From positions 124,001 through 188,000 of the forward strand of contig MU863905.1 in NCBI GenBank assembly GCA_033296885.1: DNA of 64,000 bases, in the 5' to 3' direction. The DNA is from Triangularia verruculosa (taxonomy: Eukaryota > Ascomycota > Sordariomycetes > Sordariales > Podosporaceae). Below, in pieces: positions 33,036-45,005 of the stretch; the first letter of the stretch is position 1; the number at the start of each line of letters is the position of its first letter. Both the position numbers and the translations under genes were made by a program. Below the pieces are notes generated by a model. The model was not told the DNA's origin, did not search any database, and saw only the letters and a list, made by a program, of their open reading frames with translations.

Positions 33036-34635
33036 TCATTCGCCATCCGCCAGACCTGAGAAATAGGCCCCTTCCCAGCCACCACAGTCCTCTAATCTCG
33101 GCCCTTGCCTCGCTTTGTTGATTCTCTGCTCTGTGATTTTGAGCTCTTCGGGCAGCTTAGCATGCCCTTCTGCTGTCTCTGGGAGTCCCAGCATCCGTGC
33201 CGCCACTGCCCTGGCAGAAAGAGCAGCAGACGGCATACCATGCCCGGTGTACCCAGCGCAAACCCAGATCCCCTTATGAGAAGGGACCTCGCCCACCCAG
33301 GCCTGAGAGTCGCGGGAATAGCCCATAACGCCGGTCCACTCGTACGTGGCAGGGAGCTCGCCGCCGCCGCCGTCTTTGCTGCCTCCCAAGTCGAGCGGGG
33401 GAGAGAGGTTGGCTCTGAGGTACCGAGCCACGACGGGTTCAAGCTCGTCGTCGCGGTACTGCCCCAATCCGAGTTCCAGGGCGAGACGGCGGCCACCGCC
33501 GTAGATCATCTCGCCGCCGGCTCCTGATGTGGGGGTGGTGGTCAAGACGGGCCGCTGGACGAGGTAGTCGTCTCTTGGTGCTTGCTGGCCTGCTTCGGGG
33601 TCGGCGGTGAAGAAGTAGCTGTAGTCAAGGGTGGTGATTGGGGAAGGGGGGGTGAGGGCGCCGATCTGGCCTCTGACGGGGACGATGAGATCGGTGAGGG
33701 AGGGGAGGAGGTGGGAGGTGTACCCGTTTGTTGCTAGCAGGATCTGGGGGGCGGTGATGGTGCCGCGGGGGGTGGTGAGTTGCCAGTTGGCTGTAGTTGA
33801 GCTGGAGGGGGAGATGGAGGATACGGGGGTGTTGGTTTGGAGGTTGAAGTTGTCTTTGGTTGCTGGGGAGGTGAGGAGGGAGGTGAGGACGTGGGCGACG
33901 AGTTTGTAGGGCCAGAGGGAGGCGGCGGTTTTCTGGACGATGGCGCCGTGGCAGTGGGGGACTTTGAGCTGGGCTAGTCTGGACGGGTTGGTCGGGGGGA
34001 TTACTTCGAGTTGGGAGGCGAGGGCGGGGTGGGTTTGGGAGAGGGAGTCGATTTGGGCGACGGCGGTTTCGAAAAGGGGGGTGGAGAGGAAGGCGTGGAC
34101 GCCGCCGGAGAGGGTGATCCTTTTTGGTGGTTTGTTAGTTGATGTCGATGAGACGGACAAGGGGGAGAGTGAGAGATACCAGTCACAGTCAATGTTTTCG
34201 TCTTTGACTAATTTTTCAAGAAACGAAAAGGTTTCCAGCTCAAAGGCGGCAACGGCCGGGTTGGTTCCATAGACTATGGGCTGGCAGTGGCCTCCGTTCT
34301 ACTTGATTTGTTAGATTGATAGTTCTAGGCTTGGTGAGATAGGAAAAACAACTTTAAGTAAAAAAACATACCCTTCCAGTGGCACCACCACATGCCTCCC
34401 TCGCCTCGAGCATCACAACCTTCTTGTTGGAGGCATAGTCTTGCAGTAGAAACCTTGCGGCAAAGGCACCGGTTATACCGCTTCCAATGACCACAATATC
34501 CGCTTCTTCTGGCAGATCCGGTGTAGTTCGATGACCCAGAAGTAAAGGATTCGGGTCCCGGAGCCAGTAGGATGATGTTGGGTTGGCAGAAGGAAGGCCG
34601 GCTCGATTTGTCTGAGGGCTGGTGTCGGAGGCCAT
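33036..34635 (-). CDS. DAO-type FAD-dependent oxidoreductase
   Basis: FAD-dependent amine/amino-acid oxidoreductase of the D-amino-acid oxidase (DAO) fold. Three exons: 34635-34372, 34298-34180 and 34119-33036, with introns of 73 and 60 nt, giving 488 aa. N-terminal Rossmann motif DIVVIGSGITGAFAARFLL (GxGxxG), second-strand acidic end VVMLEARE, then GGATGRNGGHCQP rebuilt across intron 1, a family signature for FAD contact. Mid-protein ILLATNGYTS and the C-terminal GIWVCAGYTGHGMPSA complete the FAD site. Similar fungal proteins are annotated as gamma-glutamylputrescine oxidase-like; the substrate cannot be read from sequence. The third exon is GC-rich with Pro/Ser/Thr-rich loops. Confidence 0.88.
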
Positions 34636-35135
34636 TTTGACTGGTTTATCTTGCTGTTATTGGCTTTGCTTAGCTTCGTTTACACAAATACAACTTGATA
34701 TGAATGCTATGTTGAGACGAAACTTTCAGAACGTTTTCATCTCATAAATAGCTGGTTAAGATGGCTAATGTTCGGATGAGAGGACTCAGAACTGAGACTT
34801 AATGCACTGAATGCACGTCGTTCCCCGCTTCCCCACCCCCTTTTGCACAGGAGACCCTTGGTCAACATGATACCTTGTATTGAACAACAGCTAATCGCTA
34901 CGGCATGTGGCAACATAGGAATAGAAATAAAACGCCCATATTAAACGCCTGGGTATGCATTCACCGACTCACTCTACAGAACACCATCTGCCCTTCCTGC
35001 TGCCGCTCTAGTGTGGTACGATAGGGAGATACAATCCTCCATGAAGCCTCCCGATCTCATTTAGAAAAAAAAATCTTCACTCTGCTCTTTTCTGGGTATA
35101 ACAACTTCCATATTTTCGAAATTATCCCCGAACAT
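34636..35135. other. Intergenic region upstream of the DAO gene
   Basis: 500 bp between the DAO gene start and the RVS167 end, both on the minus strand. Nothing recognised. Confidence 0.5.
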
Positions 35136-36696
35136 CTATGGGTTCAGTTGTACGTAATTTCCTGCAGGACCAAAGAGTTAGTTGGCGTGCCCCCCCAAGT
35201 CATCGAATAAAAGAGATGGAAGAGAAAACGTACCAGGAAACTGCCCTTGCTTCCCATGGATCTTGCCAGTCCACCATTCATTCTCATTGTTGGTTCTTGT
35301 CACAATCTCAATCACATCACCCGCCCGGAAACTAAGATCGCCCTCAGCCTGCGCCGAGTAATCGTAGAGCGCCGTTACAGTTTCCACCTTGGCTACTGAG
35401 GCACCGGCAAGATTCTTTGGCTTGGGCTTGGGCGGTGGAGGCTTCGACTTGGCTGCCGCAGCAAGCGCCATAGGGCTTTTTTGCGCTGGGGAAATCATTG
35501 CAGGAGAAACTGGAGTTGAGGAGTATGGAGGGGGTGGGTGGTCGCCAGCGTCGTTCTGCTGTGATCGCCAGGTTGGCCGCAGAGACGATGGAGGTGCTGC
35601 CTTGATCGTCGGAGCTTCACCATTTGTAGCTGAATATGGGGAGGGCGTGGGCATAGGTGTAGATGTAGATGCCGAAGCCGACGGTCCTGCCGTAAGCAAG
35701 CCGGCCGCTGCTGGCTTCGACTCGATGGCCGGCCGTGGAGGCCCATACTTGGGTGGTCGCCTTTGGCCGGTAGTCTTGAACTTGACAATGGAAAGGGCCT
35801 CAGCTCGCTCCTGGACATCACCACGTTTCGCAAAGAAAGCCTCCTCGACGTCAAGTGTCAAGTCGAAATATCCTATGTCGACGCGCTGCATGCGCTCGTG
35901 GAGCGTGTAAAAGATATTGAGCTGCATGTAGTAGAAGGACTGGAACAGAGGCTGGATGAAGTCGCGCTCGAGCGCAAACAGCTTGGGTAGCTCGTCCTTG
36001 AGCAAATCGTTGAAGTAGTTAAATTCTTGTGTCGACTGCTCCACATCGTTCTCAGCCTTCCACATGGCCTTCTCGTCCTTGGCCGACCTCTCCTTCTTGT
36101 CTTGGAGCTTTTTGAGCGTGGCGCGGTGCCGGTCGTAATCCAACTTCTTGTGCTCGCGCTTGGTGGCCGTTTTTCGAATAGCCTTGATCACATCCATGAG
36201 CTCCTGCGCCGGCCTGACAACCCGGGTGTCAATCATCTCCAGCTCAGGTGCCAGTGTCTCCTGCAAGTCCCGCACCACGGCCTCATATTCTTCGCAGGCC
36301 CGAATGCCGTCCAGGTTCTCTTGCGCAATCAGCGAGTCAGGATCCGACATGCGGCCACTAATGGGCTTGTAGATCTCGGTCATTGCCTTGGAAAACTCGA
36401 TCTGGTGGTTGAGCATGCCGTTGATGGCCTCGAAGTACTTTTTGCTTTCATCGTGGAGGTTCTTGGTCTCGGCTTCGAGCTCCTGGAACCGTCGTTCGGC
36501 ATCGATGTAGACGGGGTCTTTGGTGTGCTCGCCGAGATTGAATTTTGCTTTGAATTGTTGGGGGGCCTATAGATCACAAGAATGGACCGCTCAGCGCCAT
36601 ATTCTTTCTCTTCATGGTCATTCTTTTCGAAGAAGCCTGGTTATGCGGGGCAGAACCTACGCGAATAATCCCCTTCTGAAAGCCCCTGAAACTCAT
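35136..36696 (-). CDS. RVS167: Rvs167-like BAR-SH3 (amphiphysin) protein
   Basis: Amphiphysin homologue that bends membrane and promotes vesicle scission at actin patches during endocytosis. Three exons: 36696-36661, 36566-35234 and 35161-35136, giving 464 aa (yeast Rvs167 is of similar length). Spliced start MSFRGFQKGIIRAPQQF matches the BAR N-terminal helix. The BAR domain covers about residues 1-245 (RRFQELEAETKNLHDESKK, KKLDYDRHRATLKKLQDKKE, ALERDFIQPLFQSFYYMQL). A Pro/Ala/Ser-rich linker follows, and a C-terminal SH3 domain (ETVTALYDYSAQAEGDLSF, NEWWTGKIHGKQGQFPGNYV) is completed by the last 26-nt exon. The gene is divergent from NFS1. Confidence 0.95.
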
Positions 36697-37485
36697 TCTT
36701 GTTACTGCTGAATCGTTCTCTTTTCGGTCAATAAGGGTTAATCGCAGTAAAAGTTCTTGCGGAAGCAATACGGAGTGCTGTCGGTGCTGAAAAAATGTGG
36801 AATGGGCAGAGTAATGATGGGCTCTCGGGGGACGGATGATGACGATGACCCGGGGCTCAGCGGGCGTCACTTCAGCTCCTTGGCATATGAAATCCAATGA
36901 AAGACTGACGAAGTGGGCGCTGCAACGGCACCGAAACCCGATGTCAGGCCTCTTGCCAAGCCAGAGGTGCCCTAATTTGGTTTGTCACTGCAGCCGGGAA
37001 TTACGATCCAGATCCTACTAGGAAGGACCGGGGACTGGACTGCCAGGTTTGCGCAGGGCTATTCGAAAGGAGTGAACTCGGTGGCACCCAAGGCAAATGA
37101 TATCAGATGTTTATTGGAGGCCCCTTCAGAGCTGCTGCAATGTCAAAGGGACAGGGACAGACAGAACCGGCCGTGCAGCTAAGAGACACCTACCCCACCC
37201 GGCATGTGGTTCTTCTGCGACCTTCGTCATCCCTCAAAACGTTCCCAGCTTCGTCATGCGCCACCGCCGCGACCGGCAATCTGCGGGGCAGAACCGTGCA
37301 ACAGCCACTGGGTGAACAAAGCGTGGGGTTGCTCCTCGCTGATTGGCCTCTTGATTATCAATCGAAGACTCCCGCCCAGCGTTTGGGTTATCCATGCCGA
37401 ACGCGCAAAATCGGAGCTCCGTCCCGCACGCCGAGGAGGAAACTTTTCTTCCTCTCCATCTCGCACAATTTTTTTTTCTCGTACC
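36697..37485. other. Divergent promoter RVS167 / NFS1
   Basis: 790 bp between two divergent starts. It holds a CT-rich tract ending in a nine-T run just before the NFS1 ATG, a common fungal leader composition. No gene recognised. Confidence 0.5.
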
Positions 37486-39277
37486 ATGGCAACTCTGGCA
37501 CCATCAGCCATCAGACAGGCATCTCGCTTGGCATCCAAGTCGGCCCTCGCTGCTGCACCACGTCGCGGCCTTCAGCAGCTATCGCGAGTAGCAGCTGCGC
37601 CTGCCCAGCGCGCTGCTGGCAAGAGGAGCTATGTGACCGAGTCGAAGCGGGATAACGCCCAGGTTCAGACCGAAACCGCCATCCGTCTCGACAGGAAGGA
37701 GCTGGAGAAATCCGGCCTCACCATCAGTTCCGAGAATGGCTCAACCGAGCATGTCAGCCCAATGGCTGGTAAGTTATCCATGACGACTCGATATCTCGGC
37801 TCTCGCATGCTAATTCCGAGCTCGCAGATGTCTTGAAGGCGGCAACCGTCATGGATGAAGGCCAACGGCCCATCTATATGGATATGCAGGCCACCACTCC
37901 GCTAGACCCCCGCGTTCTCGATGCCATGATGCCCTTCTACACAGGCTTCTATGGCAACCCACATTCGAGAACGCACGCGTACGGATGGGAGAGCGAGAAG
38001 GGGGTTGAGGATGCCAGACAGCATATTGCCAATCTTATCGGCGCCGATCCGAAGGAGATCATTTTCACCAGCGGAGCCACGGAGAGCAACAATATGAGCA
38101 TCAAAGGTGTTGCTAGATTCTTCGGCAGGTCCGGAAAGAAGAAGCACATCATCACCAGTCAGACCGAGCACAAGTGCGTGCTTGATAGCTGCAGGCATCT
38201 CCAGGATGAGGGCTTTGAAGTGACATACCTTCCCGTCGAGGCCTCTGGTCTGGTCAACCTTGACAAGCTCAAGGCCGCTATCCGCCCCGACACAATGCTT
38301 GTCAGTATCATGTCGGTAAATAACGAGATTGGTGTTATCCAGCCCATTGAGGAGATTGGCAAGATCTGCCGGGCAAACAAGGTGTTCTTCCACACAGATG
38401 CTGCCCAAGCAGTGGGCAAGATTCCGTTGGATGTCAACGCCATGAATATCGACCTGATGTCCATCTCGTCACACAAGATCTATGGCCCCAAGGGTATCGG
38501 GGCTTGCTATGTTCGCCGACGCCCAAGAGTAAGAATCGACCCCATCATCAGTGGTGGTGGTCAGGAAAGAGGTCTCCGTAGCGGCACGCTTGCCCCTGCC
38601 CTTGTTGTCGGGTTTGGTGAGGCCTGCCGCATCGCGAAGCATGAGATGGAGGTATGTTTCACTTTTCTTGGGTTTACGTTGCACACATCCCCTGTTTCAC
38701 CTGATGATCTGCTCATACATGCATGGCTTTCTGAAGTCCGTGACAAGACAATACTGTTGAGAGACAGCACCTTTTCTGATTGAAACCTCTTATCTCTTTA
38801 TTCTTTTGATACATGCCGCATTCCTTGCTTGAATGGCAGCTAACGGTCAAACAGTACGACTCGAAGAGGGTCAAGTCGCTTTCCGACCGGTTACTCAACG
38901 GTCTCCTAGCGATGGAACACACAAGCCAGAACGGTGATGCCAATCACTTTTATCCCGGCTGCGTCAATGTCTCGTTTGCCTATGTAGAGGGTGAATCCCT
39001 GCTTATGGCCCTCAAGGACATCGCCTTGTCTTCGGGAAGTGCTTGCACGTCGGCGTCCCTAGAGCCCAGCTACGTATTACGTGCCCTGGGCAACAGCGAC
39101 GAAAGCGCGCACTCCAGTATCAGATTCGGTATTGGTCGCTTCACCACGGAGCAGGAGATTGATTACGTCCTCAAGGCGGTGACGGAGCGTGTGGGTTTCC
39201 TTCGCGAGTTGAGCCCTCTGTGGGAGCTCGTCCAGGAGGGTGTGGACCTCAACACGATTGAGTGGACTCAGCATTAA
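37486..39277 (+). CDS. NFS1: Mitochondrial cysteine desulfurase Nfs1
   Basis: PLP-dependent cysteine desulfurase that supplies sulfur for iron-sulfur cluster assembly and tRNA thiolation; mainly mitochondrial. Three exons: 37486-37768, 37828-38651 and 38855-39277 (introns 59 and 203 nt), giving 509 aa. The first about 45 residues are Arg/Ala/Ser-rich without acidic residues (mitochondrial targeting). Class V aminotransferase motifs: [61 protein letters not shown] (PLP lysine about residue 311) and [16 protein letters not shown] with the catalytic Cys at about 433. The C-terminus LNTIEWTQH is typical of eukaryotic Nfs1. Confidence 0.97.
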
Positions 39278-41522
39278 ACGTCGAGCGGCAGCTTTCTTGC
39301 ATTGGACAGTTTTCGTTTGGTCGAGCTGGGAGTAAAAAGGGAACAGCACAACCACTCAACCTGTATAATACGTGTATCTACCTACTTGTGCAGAATGGTG
39401 CCATGGGGAGCTAACGGCACCCTCACGATGAAATGACTACCTATTACTGGTTCACTGCCGCGAAGTCGTTCCCTGCATTCATGTCTTGAAGTTGCCGTTG
39501 TCTAGTCATATGATGCGATAGGATACTCCGGCAGTCGACCATTGACCCTGCTGGCGTCAGTTTATCACGCCTATCACAAGCTAGATTTGTCGACATGAGC
39601 TTAGACACGCACCGCATGTAGTCGTATGCAGGCGTATACTATCTTACGCCGGCCAGTTATCCGTCTATACACCTTGTGTATGTAGGCGAGCCAAGTAGTG
39701 GAAGTTGGCTGCTCAATATCTGGCCTCACCTCCTGACGCGTTCTTAGTCCATTGATATGACTGAGGGGTCAACATCATGACAATCATCTCGGTCCTTTTG
39801 TTCAGATGCACCTTCACGATGGGCGAGACTGCTCGCAATTGCGAAAAACTTTATATTGGGGGTGGCGTCTGTTCGTGGTAGACACACGATATGGATGGCT
39901 TCAAGAACGAGAAAGGATGTGCTAGATCGCCATGTCAAAACTAACTCGGATACTTTTTGCTTCCTGTCCATTCACAAAGCTCGCCATGCAGTGTGTAGGA
40001 TTGATCGCGATTGCGGGGTGGCGGGTGTCGCTATAGGTGGTGATGATGCTGTAGCAATTTTGTTGGTGGGTTGTTGTTTCTAGGTAAGTACAGAGAGGAA
40101 GAGGCAAGGGCCTTGTGTGGCTCAGACGAACGAAACTTGTGTGGCTTAACGCCCTTTTTGATACGCCACCTGGCGCATGAAGATTTCTGGTTCACGGAGT
40201 AGTACAATTAAGGCTGATTTGGAAACGTGAGATTTTCGTAGTCGGCGGCGAGGGGAGGTATTTGCATGTGTGTGTTTTCTGTTGCTGATGGCGAGGGTGT
40301 GGAGGATTGGTAGGTACGGCCGAGGTGCCGAGTGGGATGGGTTGTACAGACGCTTGATACTACATTGCCGTAGAAGGACCTACCTTGCGAGGATGTTTGT
40401 GAAGATGTATGCAGGTCAGCCTTAGGAATGTCTCGACTACATGTGGGTGCCGTTTGCATTCTCTGTGTACGCCGCTACCATACAGGGTGCACGGCAGAGG
40501 GATGCACTTTATGTTTTTCTGCTTGGCCCGTATCCTGGGACCAACGAGGTGAAATTGAGCCTGAGGATTATGGGATGGAAATGGTGTTGGGTGGCTGTTC
40601 AGGGTACTCGGTGGAGATACAGGGCATACACGGGTAGATAATGAGGTGATGAGGAATGTTGATGGAGGACTATTTGGCAGATGCTCACCGGGAAGCCGGC
40701 AGCATGGGCACGTATACGATGCGTGATTTGTATTGTTCCGCCGTGCCGGGTCGGTTTGAGAGGCGCGGTTCCGGACCGGTAGTTAAGGTACTTATGAGAA
40801 TTCAAGGTGGACTCATTCTCCGGGTCCGAATACAACGAGACTATTTCCCGGACCTGTATCCATTCTCGTTTTGAAATGTGCAGAAGGTGACATTGGGCAT
40901 TTTTTTGCTGCTCTATGCCGGTGGGATTGGTGCGAGCTTCCATGCCTCAGCTGAGTAGGTAGGACAAACACCTATCTATGACGCCCAGTTTACTGTCCGG
41001 GTTGTTGAGGTATTAGTACCTAAAAGCCCGGACTTGGCGAGCGGAAGGGTCGCGGTATATGGGTGTGCTGTGTCAACATCAGGTTCGGAATCATGTGAAA
41101 ATGAGGGTATCGAAAACTGTGTCATTCCTTCTGTTTGAATCATGCCATGAATGCTTCAAGCTGCGAGACAAGTCTGATAGGGCTGAGCTGACAGTTGCGC
41201 AGGGGTCTGCGGGCGCAAGGAGTGTGGGCCGGCGGGGGTGCGCTATGATGTCACTGTCCCATGACCCCTATGACATCATTCGCAACTGAAACACCAAGGA
41301 CGACATCGTCGGCGCTGGAAGGGACGGCCCAGCGAAAGACAATGACGTGAACCTTCCTGTAGCTTCGGAGTCCGCTTTGTCGTCGAAAGCTGAAAGTACA
41401 AGACCAACCTTTTTAGCGCCCGTAACCGCTTCTTCGCCCATCAACCAAACAAGCAAACTTGAAGCAGTAAACACCAACAACCACAAAACCTCAACTATCT
41501 ACTCTTACAACAATCACTCATC
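39278..41522. other. Gene-poor region upstream of the CsbD-like gene
   Basis: 2.2 kb holding the NFS1 3' flank and the CsbD-like promoter. Only short open frames without recognisable motifs. The right end carries the putative stress-response elements listed separately. Confidence 0.5.
41211..41279. promoter_or_regulatory. Putative stress-response elements
   Basis: A perfect inverted repeat ATGATGTCA (41245-41253) / TGACATCAT (41271-41279), resembling paired ATF/CREB-type bZIP sites, encloses a CCCCT (41265-41269); an AGGGG lies at 41211-41215. AGGGG/CCCCT are the core of fungal STRE elements. They lie 245-310 bp upstream of the CsbD-like stress gene. Role inferred from sequence only. Confidence 0.45.
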
Positions 41523-42194
41523 ATGTCTACCGATAACACTTCCACTCTCAAGTCTTACGTAGACTCCGCTACCGGCGCGGTCCAGAACGCTGTTGGTTCC
41601 CTCATCGGCAGCAACGGCGATCAGGTACGCATTCTTGGGCAAGACTTAGAGTGATCGGTGTACCCAGTAATCCTAACAATCATGACTTACAGATCGAGGG
41701 CCAGGCCAAGAAGGATAAGGCTCAGGCTGAGTATGATGCCTCGCACGCGACGGCGAAGCTCCCCGGTTTCACGGCCTCATCATCCGGTGCTATCACCAAA
41801 GACCATCCCGACCGCAATGCCGGTTCCTACAACCAGACTGCCGGTGCCGCCAAGGAGTTTGTTGGAGGCGTGCTCGGCAATGAGGTATGTTTCTAAAGAG
41901 TCTTCCTGTTATCGTTTCTATGATGGGGCGATACTAACTGCACATTTGTAGAGCCTGAAGCAATCTGGCCGTGAGCAGAACCTCCAGGGTCAGGAACAAG
42001 AAGCCAAAGGCCAGATCAATGACTACGTTTCCGGTGCCGCTGACCGCGCTGCTGGAACACTCGGAAGCGGACTGGCTGGGTTGACGGGTGACCGTGTCAA
42101 GCAAGCTGAGTACCAGAACCAGCATGATACCGGCAAGACGCAGCAACGTGGAGCCGAGCATGACATTGTCAAGCAGGCGGAGGCTAAGCAGTAA
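41523..42194 (+). CDS. CsbD-like stress-response protein
   Basis: Small hydrophilic protein related to CsbD-like stress proteins and to the fungal 'mismatched base pair and cruciform DNA recognition' protein Hmp1. Three exons: 41523-41624, 41693-41884 and 41952-42194 (introns 68 and 67 nt, all phase 0), giving 178 aa. Two CsbD-like segments are visible: AVGSLIGSNGDQIEGQAKKD near the N-terminus and REQNLQGQEQEAKGQINDYV with AADRAAGTLGSGLAGLTGD near the C-terminus. It is rich in Gly, Ala, Gln, Asp and Lys with no membrane span, as expected for an unstructured stress protein. Fungal homologues are often strongly expressed under stress; the promoter elements here fit that. Confidence 0.85.
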
Positions 42195-42651
42195 ATCATG
42201 ATGTTTGGAGAGGCGGGCGTTTTCAGTGCGTGGAATTTGGGATTCGCATGGGCCGGTGGATGATACCCTAGGAGACTGGACTGGGTTTGAGAGGTTTTTA
42301 GCTGCTCTTAGATGATCAATGCAGTGGTCTTTTTTCTTTCTTTCTAAATATATGTTGCAGACTCTCGTGACCATCGCTATTTTTATTTGGCCCACCGTAA
42401 ATGTGTCTCAGGAGAGGGCCCATGACATAACATTATTGGCGCCAGCTCCGTACCTTTTGAGCCCCAACATCCATCGCTTTGAGGACGGGAAGCTTCCGAT
42501 TTGATTTCGCACACAATCCTAAGTCTATTGGAATCCTGATTTAGGGAGCAACCGAGTAAGCAGCCCAGATATTCCCTGCACTCAGGTGCTGCATTGCCGC
42601 AAATTTCCATGATTGTGTACTTGTCGTGTGCCCAAAATTCAGGCAGTAAAA
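42195..42651. other. Intergenic region between convergent genes
   Basis: 460 bp between the CsbD-like gene (+) and the small spliced gene (-). Nothing else recognised. Confidence 0.5.
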
Positions 42652-42903
42652 TCACCAAGGGCCCTGAACAGCCTCTTCCCGAGGCAGCTTCTTTCCAAAC
42701 GATGTGGAGTATGTAGGCTTTCTATGTTCGTGTAAAAACTCCAGCTTACCTTTAACGATTAATTCGATAACGGGCTGTTCTCGTGTTAATGCTCCCAGCT
42801 GGCCGAGCTAGGAAGGTCACAATGAGGGCCATTGAGATGTCCAGAAGAGGTTCAAACTCACCTGCATCATCACGACCGCAGCTTTCTTACCAAGTTTAGG
42901 CAT
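42652..42903 (-). CDS. Small spliced gene, 65-aa protein of unknown function
   Basis: Two exons, 42903-42862 and 42807-42652, with a 54-nt intron that has a consensus GTGAGT donor and a CCTAG acceptor. The product is 65 aa: MPKLGKKAAVVMMQ in exon 1, then LGQLGALTREQPVIELIVKG and KLEFLHEHRKPTYSTSF, ending EEAVQGPW. It is basic, without signal peptide or membrane span. I recognise no family. Support: a strong intron, a frame that closes after splicing, and ordinary amino-acid composition. A GTAAGC at about 42750 might be a further donor, which would change the C-terminus. It is too short to show as an uninterrupted frame, so automatic gene calling would probably miss it. Confidence 0.6.
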
Positions 42904-45005
42904 GGCTATTCGTCTCCCCGGGAGCGTAGACATTCCGTGACGTGAGATGGTTACGAAAGCTCTTCGCCGTCAAACCTATGTACTTTAATTCGGTGAAGCT
43001 TAAGTGGACCATCCCCACCCCCACCCATTTCCCCATGATACCTATCTGCACGGGTCAGATATTTGTGATTTCTCAGGCAAAAAGGCATCCAACAGACCTC
43101 AGTCGCTGAATTGGCCTTGTGATTGGCTGTGCTTATTTGCAGCTGACAATTCAAACCCAGAAGTTTGGAGGCTCCCTTTGGCCCTGAGTAACAATCTTGC
43201 GTAAGGTACTGACAAGTTTATGAGAGTAGGAGATAGAGACTCCTCTTTGGCGAGAGGTTCTCGGGCTCTCCTGACAAGGAAGCGCCAGTGCCGAGGCTGT
43301 ATCGTCCACTGTGTGCAGCAACAGTCGTTCAAATTGGCCCCCAAAGTCTGCCTAACCTTTGATCAAGTGCCAATTGCTCTTTTCTTCCGGACGTAGGTAC
43401 CTGTATGGTAATGTTCTAAAAAAAGGACAACTTTTTCCAGCGGTCTTCGGTCAGCTCGTTGGCCCCCGTACGGATATCGAACTGATGGAAGATGTTTTTG
43501 TTACAGTGTGCGTCGCGTTACTTCCATTTTAGGTAATTTATGGTTGTGCTCGGTACAGACGCTCTCTTTTGATTGGCTCACCTCTGGTTGTCAATGCTGG
43601 ACCTTCCACAGGCCAACGTCTTTCTTCATCTCAGAGTCCCTTTCCCCATCTTTTGAGGTACCTAGTTGAATGCTCACACAGACGGGCATGATGCGATTCA
43701 GTACCGCCAGCTGTGGCTTCATCTTTGAGTTCTTTCATGGTTCAGGACCTCGCCGGACATCAGTAGGTCCATTCTTTTTATATACTGATCTGAATTTAGT
43801 TCCATGTGCCCCGATTGTAGCCATGCAACGCCATTCCCTTATAGATATCTCCAAGCTCATTCTACGAAACTCGCATACATATCCGCAGACGCCTCATACA
43901 CCAGGGTACAATACCTCACTAAGATGGGACGATCCTTCCCTTCATTCCTTTCCGACAGGCCGCTCCCGTGTCAACACAAGCTGACTGCCTGACTTGGCCG
44001 TGGAAACGTCATTTGTGTTTACATTCGCTTCGTAGCACGGTTCCTGGCGGCCCCTTTCAAGACCGCTCATCGACATGGCCACCCGCACGATTTCTCGGTT
44101 GCGGAGAGCTTTTGGCAAGGGAAAGCTTGCATCGTTAACTGCTTTCCGGTGATATGAGCCATTCCTTGGCCATCATCTCCTCAGCACCACCATGGCCCCC
44201 AACTCTTCCAAATATTCCTGGAAGCTGCCTGAGTCCCACTGGCGCGGAAAACTGCCGACCAGTCACCGGACCGGGATCAATACGTTGGTTCCCTGCAACC
44301 TCACCCACTTCCCAGGTGTTTTGCCCGTGTCCAGTCAAGCGCTGCTTTCCGCTTGAGACGGTCGTCCATTGCCCTCTAATACCGAGCCTCGTGTGGTATC
44401 AATCCATATCTACAGGCGCGGTCAGTGCTCGGTCACCTGCTATTCCCACACCCTCACGTCTACTATCATCGCGAAGCCATGGCACACATTGGAGTGAATG
44501 GATGGTGGGTTACATGGGGCTCGGAGAGCAAATAATCGGGACGACATCTCTACGTCTCTTCACCACTCTCCCACTTCGCCCTAGTAGGAGAGGCGGAAGG
44601 TGCCTCACAGACGCTTCCAAGTTATGCAAAGAACTAAGCCGCATTTTACGAACCATCATATGTCTTCCTGGATGCCTTGCTGCCGTTACCTCCCCTAGCT
44701 ATGGGCTCGGACGTTCTGTTTGGCCGGTGGTGATGATAGGGTGTAAAACAGCCAGGGCCATTGCACCATTCATATCGGATCTTGAGGCTGAGCTATAGAC
44801 TATCATCACTAAGTAGTGACCGAAGTCGTACCTTCGGACCTCGAAAGAGGATATATATCCTCAGCTTGCTCTCTCCTTCAGCCAAAAAAAAACCATCCTC
44901 AAATCACCAACATTCCCCTCGGTAGTCTCAACGGCCTCTACAGTTTGCAGGATAGCACCACCCCAAAAGCTTTGCAGCCAACATTCACGTCGTTCCTCAT
45001 TCGCC
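42904..45005. other. Gene-poor region upstream of the NmrA-like gene
   Basis: 2.1 kb. Contains a 214-codon open frame at 44154-44798 with no recognisable motif and a perfect 16-bp TATA-containing palindrome (44847-44862). No gene supported. Confidence 0.5.
44847..44862. promoter_or_regulatory. TATA-containing perfect palindrome
   Basis: GAGGATATATATCCTC is a perfect 16-bp palindrome 144 bp upstream of the NmrA-like start codon. It probably serves as the TATA element or a dimer-binding site; inferred from position and symmetry. Confidence 0.4.

Noticed and set aside
44154..44798. 214-codon plus-strand open frame in a gene-poor region
   Set aside because: Composition is irregular (many Pro, Ser, Cys, Arg), no recognised motif and no clear neighbouring exon. 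It could be an orphan but is not supported by sequence alone.
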